In this document: one piece after another, positions 34,807 through 44,059 of the stretch | Layout of the letters: the number at the start of each line of letters is the position of its first letter | How positions within the stretch are numbered: the first letter of the stretch is position 1 | Source of the DNA: Pseudohongiella sp. | GTDB taxonomy: Bacteria; Pseudomonadota; Gammaproteobacteria; Pseudomonadales; Pseudohongiellaceae | Length of the DNA stretch: 64,000 nt | NCBI RefSeq assembly: GCF_011050365.1 | Contig: NZ_DRFV01000001.1 | Span: forward strand, 124,001 to 188,000 | Direction: 5' to 3' | The notes under the pieces: model-generated | What the model was told of the DNA's origin: nothing | The model's input: only the letters and a program-made list of their open reading frames with translations | The model's database searches: none | Position numbers and translations under genes: made by a program

Positions 34807-35038
34807 GGCTGTGTCCTGTGTTTGCTTCGGTGATGTACAAGGCCGGCATTGGTGCACCAATGTGGTGCATAACGGACGTCTCGGTGATCACGCAAGCCTG
34901 CTGTCTGTGTCGTGTGAAAGCGCGGTGATGTGGTAAGCTCCTCCGCAGATTCACAGTCGGGTTTATCGATCGCAACTGCTGGTCTGTTCAACTCGTCAGC
35001 TCAATCTGTCAACTCATAATGCAAACTCTGGTCCAGAC

Positions 35039-36220
35039 ATGCAATCTTCCCTGATTCCTGAGCGTCCATTAATCATTTCGCCGACGCTGGCGGCTACCAT
35101 TGGTCTTGAAGAGGCGGTTTTGCTGCATGTGCTCAGTGAGCTGATGGTGCATCGCAAGGGTATTGAGCGCAAGGGCCTGAACTGGTTGTTGCTGGAACAG
35201 CAGGAGCTGCTGGATGCGCTGCCATTCTGGGCCTGGATTGATATCAGACGGGTGCAGAAGAATTTGCAGGAACTGGGATTGATTCTGGTGGATGCGCACA
35301 CCGACCATGAAGATGGCTGGTATATTGCAATCAATCAACGCCAGGGAGATGGGCTCGCGGCGTCTGCGGGTGACCCTCAGCGCGCCGCGCCGGCTGACCC
35401 GGCACCGGCATCGGCAAAAGTAGCGCTGGTCACTGCCGGCAAGAGCGCCGAGGCAGGCAGAGGTTCGGCAGGCTACATTGCCCCGGACTGGCAGCCGGGT
35501 GATGAATGGCTCAGTCTGTGCCGTCAACATGGTGTGCCCGATGCCTTTGCCCGTGAGCTGGTGCCGGGTTTTGTCATGTACTGGCGCGATCGCGCTCAGT
35601 CCCGCTTCTCCTGGGGCAATGCGTTTTACAAACACGTGCTGCGCGAGTGGCGTCAGGAACAGACACGCCGTGGTGCAGCCGAGCTGGAAACCACCATGTC
35701 CGCCCAATGGCAACCCAGTCAGGATGCCATTGATATTCTGTGCAACGCCGGCATCAACGAGGCGTTTATCGAGGACGCTGTGCCGGAGTTTGTTTTATAC
35801 TGGCGCGAGCGCGGCGCCCAGAATGGCACCTGGAATACCCGTTTCATCGAACACATTCGACGGCAGTGGGCGCGTTACAAGGCATCGGTGGTTAACGACG
35901 GCGTACCGCGCCCGATCAGCGAGAACTGGCAGCCCAGTGCAGAAGTGTTTGATGTGCTGCGGCTGGCCGAAATTGACGAAGAATTTGCCCGCAGCAAGGT
36001 GCCGGAATTTGTGCTTTACTGGCGCGATACCGGGCAGCCGCAGGCATCCTGGAATACCCGCTTTTTGCAATTTATCAAATATTCCTGGGCGCGGCGTCTG
36101 GACGCTGGCGCTACAACGGGGTTGACGCATGCACGAAATAAACAATCTGCTGAGCGAGGCGGGCAAGGCCTTGAAGCCACGTTCAAGCGCTTCACAGACC
36201 GAAGCTGGGCAGAAAAGTAA
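35039..36220 (+). CDS. DnaT-like primosomal protein with three DnaT DNA-binding repeats
   Basis: A 393-residue protein. Residues 1-100 form a small winged-helix-like domain (LEEAVLLHVLSELM, WIDIRRVQKNLQELGLI) related to the replication-initiation domain of DnaT-type proteins, and a disordered Ala/Pro linker follows (about 105-145). Three copies of the DnaT ssDNA-binding domain then occur at about 149-206, 222-280 and 294-351, each with the pattern WQP-x(20)-VPxFVxYWRxxxxxxxxWNxxFxxxI. E. coli DnaT has one such domain. It overlaps the next gene, a lambda-P-like helicase loader, by 92 bp, so it likely acts in primosome assembly or replication restart. The start is the only ATG that gives the full N-terminal domain. 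Confidence 0.85.
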   Translation: MQSSLIPERPLIISPTLAATIGLEEAVLLHVLSELMVHRKGIERKGLNWLLLEQQELLDALPFWAWIDIRRVQKNLQELGLILVDAHTDHEDGWYIAINQRQGDGLAASAGDPQRAAPADPAPASAKVALVTAGKSAEAGRGSAGYIAPDWQPGDEWLSLCRQHGVPDAFARELVPGFVMYWRDRAQSRFSWGNAFYKHVLREWRQEQTRRGAAELETTMSAQWQPSQDAIDILCNAGINEAFIEDAVPEFVLYWRERGAQNGTWNTRFIEHIRRQWARYKASVVNDGVPRPISENWQPSAEVFDVLRLAEIDEEFARSKVPEFVLYWRDTGQPQASWNTRFLQFIKYSWARRLDAGATTGLTHARNKQSAERGGQGLEATFKRFTDRSWAEK

Positions 36221-36824
36221 GAACCGCTCCGGGACTGCCGGTTCTGCCGACAACAGCGGTGGTCCTGACCAGGTTGACGCCATCAATCAGCTTTTTGCCG
36301 AGTTCGAGCTGGCCTATCACAATCAGTATCACAAGGCCTACGGTGACCCGGACCGTCTGGTGCTGGCTAAAAAATACTGGCTGGAATGTCTGGCCGATTT
36401 TCACCCGCAACAACTGGTCAAAGCGGCCCGCCGACTGGTGAAAAGTCAGGATTACCTGCCTACTATTTCAGCGGTGATCCGTACCTGCGAGGAATCCTAC
36501 GGGTTGTTTGGCCTGCCCTCCGAGCGCGATGCCTACAATGAGGCCTGTCGTGCGCCGGCGCCAAAAGCGGCCTATGCCTGGTCACATCCGGCCGTGTATC
36601 AGGCAGGCAAAGCCACCGGCTGGTTTTTTCTGGCTACCGAAGCCGAGGACAAAGTGTTCCCGGTATTTGCTTATTACTATCGGCAATTGTGTCAGCGTGT
36701 TATTCGCGGTGAGGACTTGCAGGAGCCGGTGCCACCGGCACTGGAAAAGAATCCGTCCCGGCCACTGACCTTTGCTGAAAGAGAAAAAAAGCTGGCGCAG
36801 CTGCGCGCCAGCCTGGATATCTGA
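36129..36824 (+). CDS. Replication protein P-like (helicase-loader partner)
   Basis: A 231-residue protein whose central part (INQLFAEFELAYHNQYHKAYG, broken by variable residues, then AKKYWLECLADF and VKSQDYLPTISAVIRTCE) matches phage lambda P-like replication proteins found in chromosomes of many gammaproteobacteria next to a DnaT-like gene. Lambda P recruits the DnaB helicase. Here a role in replicative-helicase loading or restart together with the upstream DnaT-like protein is inferred from pairing; the two reading frames overlap by 92 bp, so expression is coupled. No other phage genes are near, so it is not a prophage remnant. Confidence 0.8.
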   Translation: MHEINNLLSEAGKALKPRSSASQTEAGQKSKNRSGTAGSADNSGGPDQVDAINQLFAEFELAYHNQYHKAYGDPDRLVLAKKYWLECLADFHPQQLVKAARRLVKSQDYLPTISAVIRTCEESYGLFGLPSERDAYNEACRAPAPKAAYAWSHPAVYQAGKATGWFFLATEAEDKVFPVFAYYYRQLCQRVIRGEDLQEPVPPALEKNPSRPLTFAEREKKLAQLRASLDI

Positions 36825-36831
36825 CGACCGG

Positions 36832-37212
36832 TCAGTTCAGTGCGGACAGCTCCCGCTCCAGCAGGCTGGTATCCCCCATATTGAGTTCCACCAGGCGACG
36901 CAGGTGCGTCATGCTGTCAACGTCAATGTGTTCACACAACAGGCCCACCTTGTCATCTTTATGGTTGGCGACCCGGGCGGTCATACAGATCTGGATGTCG
37001 CCACCCAGATGTATACTGATATCGACGGGATTGTCATCGATGACTTTCTGATCCGGCAGCACCTGTATCAGGATGCCGCGCAGGGAAATATCAATCAACT
37101 GAACTGGCCAGATGTGATCGCCCTGGGTGACAACGGTTTCTGCATCAAAAAAGATGCGCGTAAATGTTCGCCGGTTTGATTGCGGGATCGTGTGGCTGTT
37201 TTCGTCAGTCAT
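36832..37212 (-). CDS. PilZ-domain protein, possible cyclic-di-GMP effector
   Basis: A 126-residue single-domain cytoplasmic protein. The two c-di-GMP binding motifs are present: RRTFTR (residues 14-19, RxxxR type) and DISLRGILI (D/NxSxxG). The remaining residues follow the six-strand PilZ barrel pattern. It stands alone, 7 bp from the convergent P-like gene. A diguanylate cyclase lies 3.6 kb away (40825-42009), so it could read that signal, but nothing in the sequence ties it to a given output. Confidence 0.88.
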   Translation of the reverse strand: MTDENSHTIPQSNRRTFTRIFFDAETVVTQGDHIWPVQLIDISLRGILIQVLPDQKVIDDNPVDISIHLGGDIQICMTARVANHKDDKVGLLCEHIDVDSMTHLRRLVELNMGDTSLLERELSALN

Positions 37213-37357
37213 TGTGTTGGCTCTATGCTTCCTGATGGCTCCTGAAAACAGACCTCAGGCAGCGGATGAAAATGAATGCGGCAATCCCCCTCTGCTGCAT
37301 ACATCGGCCGCTTCCTGATTATCTTGACACCCGTTTGCCGGAATTTCTTGTGCGCGC

Positions 37358-39025
37358 TCATGCCAGCTTGCGGTACTTGATGCGGGTCGGTTGCGCATTG
37401 TCTCCCAGACGCTTCTTGCGATCGGCTTCGTAGTCTGAATAGTTGCCTTCGTGGAACATCACCTGGCTGTCACCTTCAAAGGCCAGAATATGGGTACAGA
37501 TGCGATCCAGGAACCAGCGATCGTGTGATACCACAATGACCGAGCCGGGGAAGTTCAACAGGCCTTCTTCCAGTGCGCGCAAGGTTTCCACGTCCAGATC
37601 GTTGGTCGGTTCGTCGAGCAGCAGCACATTCGCGCCGCGCTTGAGCAGTTTGGCCAGGTGCACCCGGTTGCGCTCACCACCGGACAGATCCTTGATGAAC
37701 TTTTGCTGGTCGCCGCCGCGGAAATTGAAACGGCCTACATAGGCCCGTGATGGCACTTCGTAGCGGCCAATCTGCAGGATATCCTGGCCGTCGGACAGCT
37801 CTTCCCACACGGTTTTGCTGCCGTCCAGTGAGTCCCGGCTCTGATCGACATACGCCAGGTCCACAGATTCACCCAGTTCGATGCTGCCGCTGTCGGGTTT
37901 TTCAACACCGGTCAGCATGCGCAGGAAGGTGGTCTTGCCGGCGCCGTTACCACCGATGATGCCGACGATGGCGCCCTTGGGTACCGAGAAGCTCAGATCA
38001 CTGATCAGGGTCTTGTCTTCGAAGGCCTTGCTCAGGTTGTTGACCTCAATGACCTTGTCGCCGAGGCGCTGACCCGGTGGGATGTACAGTTCGGTGGTTT
38101 CGTTGCGCTTCTGGAATTCCTGCGAGTTCATCTCCTCGAAGCGGGCCAGACGCGCCTTGCTCTTGGCCTGTCGACCCTTGGGGTTGTTGCGCACCCACTC
38201 CAGCTCGTGACGGATGGTTTTCTCGCGGGCAGCTTCCTGGCGTTGTTCGGTTTCAAGGCGTTTTTCCTTGTTTTCCAGCCAGTTGGTGTAGTTGCCCTCA
38301 AACGGAATGCCGTAACCACGGTCCAGTTCCAGGATCCAGCTGGCGGCGTTGTCGAGGAAGTAACGGTCGTGCGTGATCGCGACCACGGTGCCGGGGAATT
38401 CCTTCAGGAAGCGTTCCAGCCAGGCCACACTCTCCGCGTCCAGGTGGTTGGTCGGTTCGTCGAGCAGCAACATGTCCGGATTGGACAGCAACAGGCGGCA
38501 CAGTGCTACGCGGCGTTTTTCACCGCCCGACAGTTTGGTCACGTCGGCTTCCCAGGGTGGCAGGCGCAGGGCGTCAGCGGCGATTTCCAGCGTGCGTTCC
38601 AGGTCCCAGCCGTTGGCGGCGTCAATTGCGTTTTGCAAGTCGCCTTGTTTTTCCAGTAGCGCGGTCATTTCGTCATCGCTCATGGGCTCGGCGAAGCGGT
38701 CGCTGATGGCGTTGAACTCTTCCAGCAATTTGATGATTTCACCCATGCCTTCTTCAACATTGCCACGCACATCCTTGTCCGCATTCAGCGCCGGCTCCTG
38801 CGGCAGGTAACCCACATTGATGCCAGTTTGCGCGCGGGCTTCGCCGTTAAATTCCGTGTCGACACCCGCCATAATGCGCAGCAGCGTGGATTTGCCCGAG
38901 CCGTTGAGGCCCAGCACGCCGATTTTTGCGCCCGGGAAGAAGGACAGGGAGATGTCCTTGAGAATTTCTTTTTTCGGGGGCACAACTTTGCCCACGCGGT
39001 GCATGGTGTAAACGAACTGGGCCAT
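37358..39025 (-). CDS. ettA: Energy-dependent translational throttle protein EttA
   Basis: A 555-residue soluble ABC-F protein. Two ATP-binding cassettes contain GLNGSGKST and GGNGAGKTT (Walker A) and two LSGGE signatures (LSGGEKRRVALCRLL and LSGGERNRVHLAKLL). The opening MAQFVYTMHRVGKVVPP and the inter-domain linker region match EttA of E. coli, which gates translation according to the ATP:ADP ratio at the ribosomal E-site. The length matches. GGAGAA lies 10 nt before the ATG. It appears monocistronic. Confidence 0.97.
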   Translation of the reverse strand: MAQFVYTMHRVGKVVPPKKEILKDISLSFFPGAKIGVLGLNGSGKSTLLRIMAGVDTEFNGEARAQTGINVGYLPQEPALNADKDVRGNVEEGMGEIIKLLEEFNAISDRFAEPMSDDEMTALLEKQGDLQNAIDAANGWDLERTLEIAADALRLPPWEADVTKLSGGEKRRVALCRLLLSNPDMLLLDEPTNHLDAESVAWLERFLKEFPGTVVAITHDRYFLDNAASWILELDRGYGIPFEGNYTNWLENKEKRLETEQRQEAAREKTIRHELEWVRNNPKGRQAKSKARLARFEEMNSQEFQKRNETTELYIPPGQRLGDKVIEVNNLSKAFEDKTLISDLSFSVPKGAIVGIIGGNGAGKTTFLRMLTGVEKPDSGSIELGESVDLAYVDQSRDSLDGSKTVWEELSDGQDILQIGRYEVPSRAYVGRFNFRGGDQQKFIKDLSGGERNRVHLAKLLKRGANVLLLDEPTNDLDVETLRALEEGLLNFPGSVIVVSHDRWFLDRICTHILAFEGDSQVMFHEGNYSDYEADRKKRLGDNAQPTRIKYRKLA

Positions 39026-39168
39026 AACTTGAGTTTTCTCCGGGATTTAAATAGGCAGATCTGAATCGGGCGCCGCTGCCGATTTTACAGGGGCGCCGTT
39101 TGGAGAGGCGTCTCTTTGGTCGGCCTCCCCGTTTGCTGCGCACAGTCTATCATGGAGTGCTGCGCCAC

Positions 39169-40044
39169 TTAACTGACCTTGATGATCTCCACTGGCCGCT
39201 CGTAGATGTTTTTACGCTTGTCATACAAGGGGATGGTGGTGCCGCTCAGGCGGTTGGTTACCAGATCCTGCAGGTCCACATCGGCCACCACAATCTGCTC
39301 AATGTTCGGCGTGCCTTCGGCCGCAATGCCGTCACGGGCGAAGGAAAAGTCCGACGGTGTGATGATGCTGGCCTGACCGTAGTGCATACCCAACCCTTCG
39401 ACCGCCAGGTTGCCGACGGTGCTGGTCATGACCACATATACCTGGTTTTCGATCGCGCGGGCGTGGCAGCAATATCGTACGCGCAGGAAGCCCTGGCGAT
39501 CATCGGTGCATGAGGGCACCATCAGTATGTCCGCACCGGCTTCACAGACCATGCGTGAGAGCTCGGGAAACTCGATGTCGTAGCAGATCAGGATTGCAAT
39601 CTTGCCAAAGGGCGTCTCGAAAAGATGCAGCTTTTCCCCCGCTGCTGTGTCCCACTTTTCGCGCTCCCAACGGGTGCGGTGAATCTTGTCCTGTTCGTAT
39701 ATTTCGCCGCCGGGCGTGAAATAATACGCCGTATTGACCAGGCTCCCGTCCTCCTTTAACGAAGGGTGCGTGCCTCCGATGAGGTGCACGTCCCATTGCG
39801 CCGCCAGTTCCTGCATCAGGTCTTTGTAGCGACGGGTATAGTCGTTCATGTTGCGCACGGAGGTGCGCAAGTCGGTGGTGTCCATGAAGGAGAGTAGCTG
39901 CGTCGTCAGAATTTCGGGTAGCAGCACAAACTGGGGTTTGTAGTCCCCGGCCGCTTTCATGATGAAGCGGACCTGATTTTCGAATCCGGACCAATCATTG
40001 ATCTGGCGTAAAAGATACTGCACTGCGGCGATACGAACGATCAT
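39169..40044 (-). CDS. Carbon-nitrogen hydrolase (nitrilase superfamily)
   Basis: A 291-residue cytoplasmic amidohydrolase with complete catalytic triad: Glu44 (LLPEILTTQ), Lys120 (YEQDKIHRTRW) and Cys154 (AILICYDIEFPE). It is a paralogue of the hydrolase half of the GNAT fusion at 1144-2754: both share ICYDxEFPELSRM, RAIENxxYV and TPSDFxFARDxI-like stretches. The substrate is not known; the subgroup includes enzymes acting on aliphatic amides and N-carbamoyl compounds. AAGGG lies 7 nt before the ATG. It follows the ettA transcript unit but 143 bp away. Confidence 0.9.
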   Translation of the reverse strand: MIVRIAAVQYLLRQINDWSGFENQVRFIMKAAGDYKPQFVLLPEILTTQLLSFMDTTDLRTSVRNMNDYTRRYKDLMQELAAQWDVHLIGGTHPSLKEDGSLVNTAYYFTPGGEIYEQDKIHRTRWEREKWDTAAGEKLHLFETPFGKIAILICYDIEFPELSRMVCEAGADILMVPSCTDDRQGFLRVRYCCHARAIENQVYVVMTSTVGNLAVEGLGMHYGQASIITPSDFSFARDGIAAEGTPNIEQIVVADVDLQDLVTNRLSGTTIPLYDKRKNIYERPVEIIKVS

Positions 40045-40112
40045 AAAACACCCTTGTCTATCCCGATTAAGGCCTCAACTATAGGCAGTATTTGGCCCGC
40101 TGTCGATCGGGG

Positions 40113-40742
40113 CTATTGACTGAAACTGATCTTGCACAGCAGGCCAGTGTCTTTGGTCATGTAGTTGAGAAGAGCGTACTGAAACAGAATGACACCGAAC
40201 ATCTCCATGCCTTCCTCTACGGGCGTCCACAGATTGTAGGCGAGCGTATTCAACTCGTCGTTATACAGGAAAGGTTCCGTGTACAGTTCCACGCCGACAG
40301 CACCACCCAGAAAGATCAGACCTGACAGGACGAACAATGACGCTGTGCGTGCGGGCAGAAAATACAGAAAGCGAACGAATACAATGGCCAGCACCAGGGC
40401 CAGCGGCAGCGCGTACACAGCCCACGACGTTTCGGTGACCACATTCAGGCTTTCGTGCAGTCCGGCCATCTCATCCAGTGACAGTAACAGGAAGCCCCAC
40501 CCCAGCAGCATCCAGTGGTAACGCCAACGATCACGATGTCGCCATTTGTCGATAGCCAGCAGCAGTGTCAGCGCTGCCGTGAGCATCAGATTTGCCGATG
40601 AAAACCAGGTTGGAATATTGTTTTCTTCGTCGACGTCGAATAGCTGCCGGATGACCCAGGGTATGTCGCTGACGAGATAATGGTGAATATTCAGCCAGAC
40701 ATGGATGAACAGCAGGAATCCTGCCACCAGGCTCAGCAGCAA
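40113..40742 (-). CDS. Multi-pass inner-membrane protein of unknown function
   Basis: About 209 residues with six or so hydrophobic segments (LLLSLVAGFLLFIHVW, LMLTAALTLLLAI, HWMLLGWGFLLLSL, YALPLALVLAIVFVRFLYF, LFVLSGLIFLGGAVGV and a C-terminal one). Acidic residues follow the helices in LLSLDEMAGLHESL and in LWTPVEEGMEMFG, a pattern of buried glutamates and histidine. I do not recognise the family. The coordinates use a TTG start, which has no ribosome site. A strong GGAGG lies further upstream (40797-40793), 8 nt before an in-frame ATC that would begin IKQIQFKLNPRAPV and the first helix. The true start is therefore uncertain. Confidence 0.65.
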   Translation of the reverse strand: MLLSLVAGFLLFIHVWLNIHHYLVSDIPWVIRQLFDVDEENNIPTWFSSANLMLTAALTLLLAIDKWRHRDRWRYHWMLLGWGFLLLSLDEMAGLHESLNVVTETSWAVYALPLALVLAIVFVRFLYFLPARTASLFVLSGLIFLGGAVGVELYTEPFLYNDELNTLAYNLWTPVEEGMEMFGVILFQYALLNYMTKDTGLLCKISFSQ

Positions 40743-40824
40743 TACGGGCGCGCGCGGGTTAAGTTTAAACTGGATTTGTTTGATGTGGGTATCCTCCGGG
40801 CGTCCGGCGCCATCGGGTGCCGGC

Positions 40825-42009
40825 TCAGCTATCCGTGCTCAGGGGCGCACAATGCGCCTGTTTCTGTTGTTTCTTGTCGCGGTACATACTGGCGTCAGCA
40901 GCCCCAAGCAGCGTATCGAGGCTGTCGCCATCTGCGGGAAAGACCGCGGCGCCGATGCTGACGCCGGTATCCAGGCTACTGCCAGTGCCACTTAGCGTCA
41001 TTTTCCCATCCAGTTGCTGGCGTATACGCTCCACCACCTGCATCAACAGCTCGGCAGAGTCCATTTGTCGCGCCAGAATGATGAACTCATCACCGCCGAG
41101 CCGGCCGGCGAAATCGGACTCGCGCACGGCCTTTCTCAGCCGTGTTGCCAGTTTGGTCAGTACTTCATCGCCCGCGCTATGACCGTATTTGTCATTGACC
41201 TGTTTGAAATCATTGATGTCCAGGATGATCAGCGCGAATTTTTCGCCGCTACGCCGTGCCTCGGTCAAGGTCTGTGCGAATTTTTCGTCGATCCAGCGCC
41301 GGTTGGGCAGTGCGGTCAATGAGTCTTCGCGGGCCAGCAGCATCTCCTGCTGCCGGGAGCGGAAATAACAGGCCACACTCAAGCCAAAGATCCAGGCAAC
41401 ATGGAAATTGGCACCGGCAAAAATATACCACTGCGTGACAGGCGAGTCTGCCCCGCTGCCCGCAAGTTCATTGCCGCCAAGCGTCAGTGCCAATCGCCAA
41501 CTGACAACCAGTCCTATCAATATGCTGGCACTGGCCGCCAACAGGTTGGCCTGCAGCTCGTCGCGGCTGGCGGTGCGCCAGACCAATACCACGCCGGCAA
41601 GCAACTGAAATGTCATGTTAAAAGAGTCCTGGAAAATATCGCGGGCGACCGGGTCCAGGCGATAGGTCCAGGAGGCGATCAAAAAAACCGGTATCAGCGC
41701 CAGAAACAGTTGCTGGCGGCGTCTGGAGTCATAGCCGCGGAATTGCAGGGTCCCTTCCAGCACCAGCATGCTGGCCAGCAGGCTGATACTGGTGCCCATA
41801 AAGGATGCCCATCCGTCAGCCCAGCCAGCCTGGGCGCTGAGCACCGATGTTAGCGCGGAGGCGGTGTTGAGGAGTGTTCCCACCATCCAGTAGGGTACGC
41901 CCGGCATATCCCGGTTGATGCGCCAGATCATAAGCATCACGATAAACGATGTCATCGCCAGGGTGATGAACATCAATACCAGGGTGGTGATGTCTAGCTG
42001 CAAAGCCAT
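40825..42009 (-). CDS. Membrane diguanylate cyclase (GGDEF)
   Basis: About 394 residues. The N-terminal half has seven or so membrane helices (residues 1-215) and no named sensor domain. The C-terminal GGDEF domain (about 230-385) begins DSLTALPNRRWIDEKF and contains GRLGGDEFIILA, an intact active site for cyclic-di-GMP synthesis. The RxxD inhibitory site, normally five residues before GGDEF, reads RESD, so product feedback is possible. ATG 42009 is chosen because the longer frame needs a TTG. It probably raises c-di-GMP in response to a membrane or light/redox signal; the signal is not identified. Confidence 0.93.
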   Translation of the reverse strand: MALQLDITTLVLMFITLAMTSFIVMLMIWRINRDMPGVPYWMVGTLLNTASALTSVLSAQAGWADGWASFMGTSISLLASMLVLEGTLQFRGYDSRRRQQLFLALIPVFLIASWTYRLDPVARDIFQDSFNMTFQLLAGVVLVWRTASRDELQANLLAASASILIGLVVSWRLALTLGGNELAGSGADSPVTQWYIFAGANFHVAWIFGLSVACYFRSRQQEMLLAREDSLTALPNRRWIDEKFAQTLTEARRSGEKFALIILDINDFKQVNDKYGHSAGDEVLTKLATRLRKAVRESDFAGRLGGDEFIILARQMDSAELLMQVVERIRQQLDGKMTLSGTGSSLDTGVSIGAAVFPADGDSLDTLLGAADASMYRDKKQQKQAHCAPLSTDS

Positions 42010-42239
42010 TGCGCGGTGATTCCGTACATTCAAGGGTGACTAAAGGTAGCTGTATGACAAGGGATTGTCCAGATTCAGTATCCGGCAACCCGATCGGGGC
42101 TGTGGTGCATGGCAAAACGGTCGCTCATATCGGTGTTTACCGGGGTCAGGCAACGGCGGTAAAGCAATTTCAGGATGCTGAGCAGCGCCAGATCATGTAA
42201 AATACGGCCTCACTGAAATTTCCAGCCATGGGGAACTGC

Positions 42240-43502
42240 ATGTTTAGTACCAGCATGACCATCAAAGACTTTGATCCCGAGTTGCACGCCGCTATTGAAG
42301 GCGAACGTCAGCGTCAGGAAGAGCATATCGAATTGATTGCTTCGGAAAACTACACCAGCCCGCGCGTCATGGAAGCACAGGGCAGTGTTCTGACCAACAA
42401 ATATGCTGAAGGTTACCCGGGCAAGCGCTATTACGGCGGTTGTGAGTTTGTTGATGATGTGGAAACGCTGGCCATTGAGCGCGCCAAGCAGCTGTTTGGC
42501 GCCGATTATGCGAATGTGCAGCCGCACTCCGGCTCCCAGGCCAACGCTGCGGTTTACATGGCATTGCTGAAGCCGGGTGATACCGTGCTGGGCATGAGCC
42601 TGGCACACGGCGGACACCTGACCCATGGTGCCAGCGTGAGCTTTTCCGGCCGTATCTATAACGCTGTGCAATATGGCATCAAGGAAGACGCTACCGGTGA
42701 AATCGACTATGAGCAGGTCGAGGCGCTGGCGCTGGAACACAAGCCGAAAATGATTGTGGCGGGTTTTTCCGCCTATTCACGCATCGTTGACTGGATGCGC
42801 TTTCGCGAGATCGCCGACAAGGTGGGAGCATACCTGCTGGTGGATATGGCGCATATCGCGGGCCTGGTGGCGGCGGGAGTGTATCCCAGCCCGGTGAAGA
42901 TTGCTGATGTCACCACCACAACGACCCACAAAACGCTGGGCGGTCCGCGTGGTGGCATCATCATGGCCAAAGCCAACCCGGAACTGGAAAAGAAGCTCAA
43001 TTTTGCGGTATTCCCGGAAAGCCAGGGTGGCCCCCTGATGCATGTCATCGCCGCCAAAGCCGTGTGTTTCAAGGAGGCCATGACCAAGGAGTTCAGGGAA
43101 TACCAGAAGCAGGTGGTCAAAAATGCCCAGACCATGGCCAACGGTTTCATCGAACGTGGTTTTGAGGTCGTTTCCAACGGTACCGATGACCACCTGTTCC
43201 TGCTCAGTCTGGTAAAACAGGACATCACGGGCAAAGACGCTGATGCTGCCCTGGGCCGCGCCTACATCACAGTCAACAAGAATGCGGTGCCTAACGACCC
43301 GCGTCCGCCCTTTGTTACCAGTGGTCTGCGCATTGGCTCACCGGCGGTGACCCGTCGCGGTTTTGGCGAGAAAGAAGTCGCTGAACTGACCGGTTGGATG
43401 TGCGACATTCTGGACGATATTGAAAACGAAGCCGTTATCGACGCGGTGCGCGAAAAAGTGAAAGCTTTGTGCGCCCGCTTTCCCGTATACAAGAGCGCGT
43501 AA
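42240..43502 (+). CDS. glyA: Serine hydroxymethyltransferase
   Basis: PLP-dependent enzyme that moves a one-carbon unit from serine to tetrahydrofolate, giving glycine and methylene-THF. About 420 residues, matching the family. Marks: [48 protein letters not shown], the PLP-lysine motif [14 protein letters not shown] and [21 protein letters not shown] 42240 is preferred to 42228 because GGGGA lies 6 nt upstream and the N-terminus then matches the family. It is followed 25 bp later by nrdR, a common gammaproteobacterial order. Confidence 0.97.
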   Translation: MFSTSMTIKDFDPELHAAIEGERQRQEEHIELIASENYTSPRVMEAQGSVLTNKYAEGYPGKRYYGGCEFVDDVETLAIERAKQLFGADYANVQPHSGSQANAAVYMALLKPGDTVLGMSLAHGGHLTHGASVSFSGRIYNAVQYGIKEDATGEIDYEQVEALALEHKPKMIVAGFSAYSRIVDWMRFREIADKVGAYLLVDMAHIAGLVAAGVYPSPVKIADVTTTTTHKTLGGPRGGIIMAKANPELEKKLNFAVFPESQGGPLMHVIAAKAVCFKEAMTKEFREYQKQVVKNAQTMANGFIERGFEVVSNGTDDHLFLLSLVKQDITGKDADAALGRAYITVNKNAVPNDPRPPFVTSGLRIGSPAVTRRGFGEKEVAELTGWMCDILDDIENEAVIDAVREKVKALCARFPVYKSA

Positions 43503-43527
43503 TTAAGCGCTACAGAGACGCCTGACC

Positions 43528-43980
43528 ATGCATTGTCCCTTTTGTGGCGCGCTGGATACCAAGGTGATTGATTCGCGGCTGGTCGCTGAAGGCGACCAGG
43601 TGCGACGTCGCCGTGAATGCATAACCTGTGCGGAGCGTTTTACGACCTACGAAACTGCCGAGTTGGTGATGCCTCGCATCATCAAGCAAAACGGCAACCG
43701 GGAGTCCTTTGACGAACGCAAGTTGTATTCCGGTCTGATGAAAGCGCTGGAAAAACGTCCGGTCAGTATTGAGGATGTGGAGTCTGCCGTGAATCGTATC
43801 AAACATTTCCTGCGTGGCACCGGCGAGCGGGAAGTACCGTCCCGGGTGCTCGGTGAGCAGGTCATGCGGGAATTGCGTCAGCTTGATGAAGTGGCGTTTG
43901 TCCGGTTCGCGTCGGTGTACCGTAGCTTCAAGGATCTGAACGAGTTTCGCGCAGAAATCGACCGGCTTTCTAATGAATAG
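43528..43980 (+). CDS. nrdR: Transcriptional repressor NrdR
   Basis: A 150-residue repressor of ribonucleotide-reductase genes. The zinc ribbon is MHCPFCG...[12 protein letters not shown], followed by an ATP-cone domain (from [21 protein letters not shown], broken by a few variable residues). Together these bind dATP/ATP and NrdR boxes. The length is the family norm. It is followed by ribD after 79 bp, as in many gammaproteobacteria, with glyA upstream. Confidence 0.97.
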   Translation: MHCPFCGALDTKVIDSRLVAEGDQVRRRRECITCAERFTTYETAELVMPRIIKQNGNRESFDERKLYSGLMKALEKRPVSIEDVESAVNRIKHFLRGTGEREVPSRVLGEQVMRELRQLDEVAFVRFASVYRSFKDLNEFRAEIDRLSNE

Positions 43981-44059
43981 CGATGCGGCTGGCACCTGGC
44001 TGGCCGCGAGCCGCCCAACATCAAATTCCGGTTAGCCCGACCATCGGAGACCTAAGCCC

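Noticed and set aside
35039-36824. Prophage remnant suggested by the lambda-P-like gene
   Set aside because: No integrase, structural or lysis genes nearby; the DnaT/P pair is a chromosomal feature of many gammaproteobacteria.
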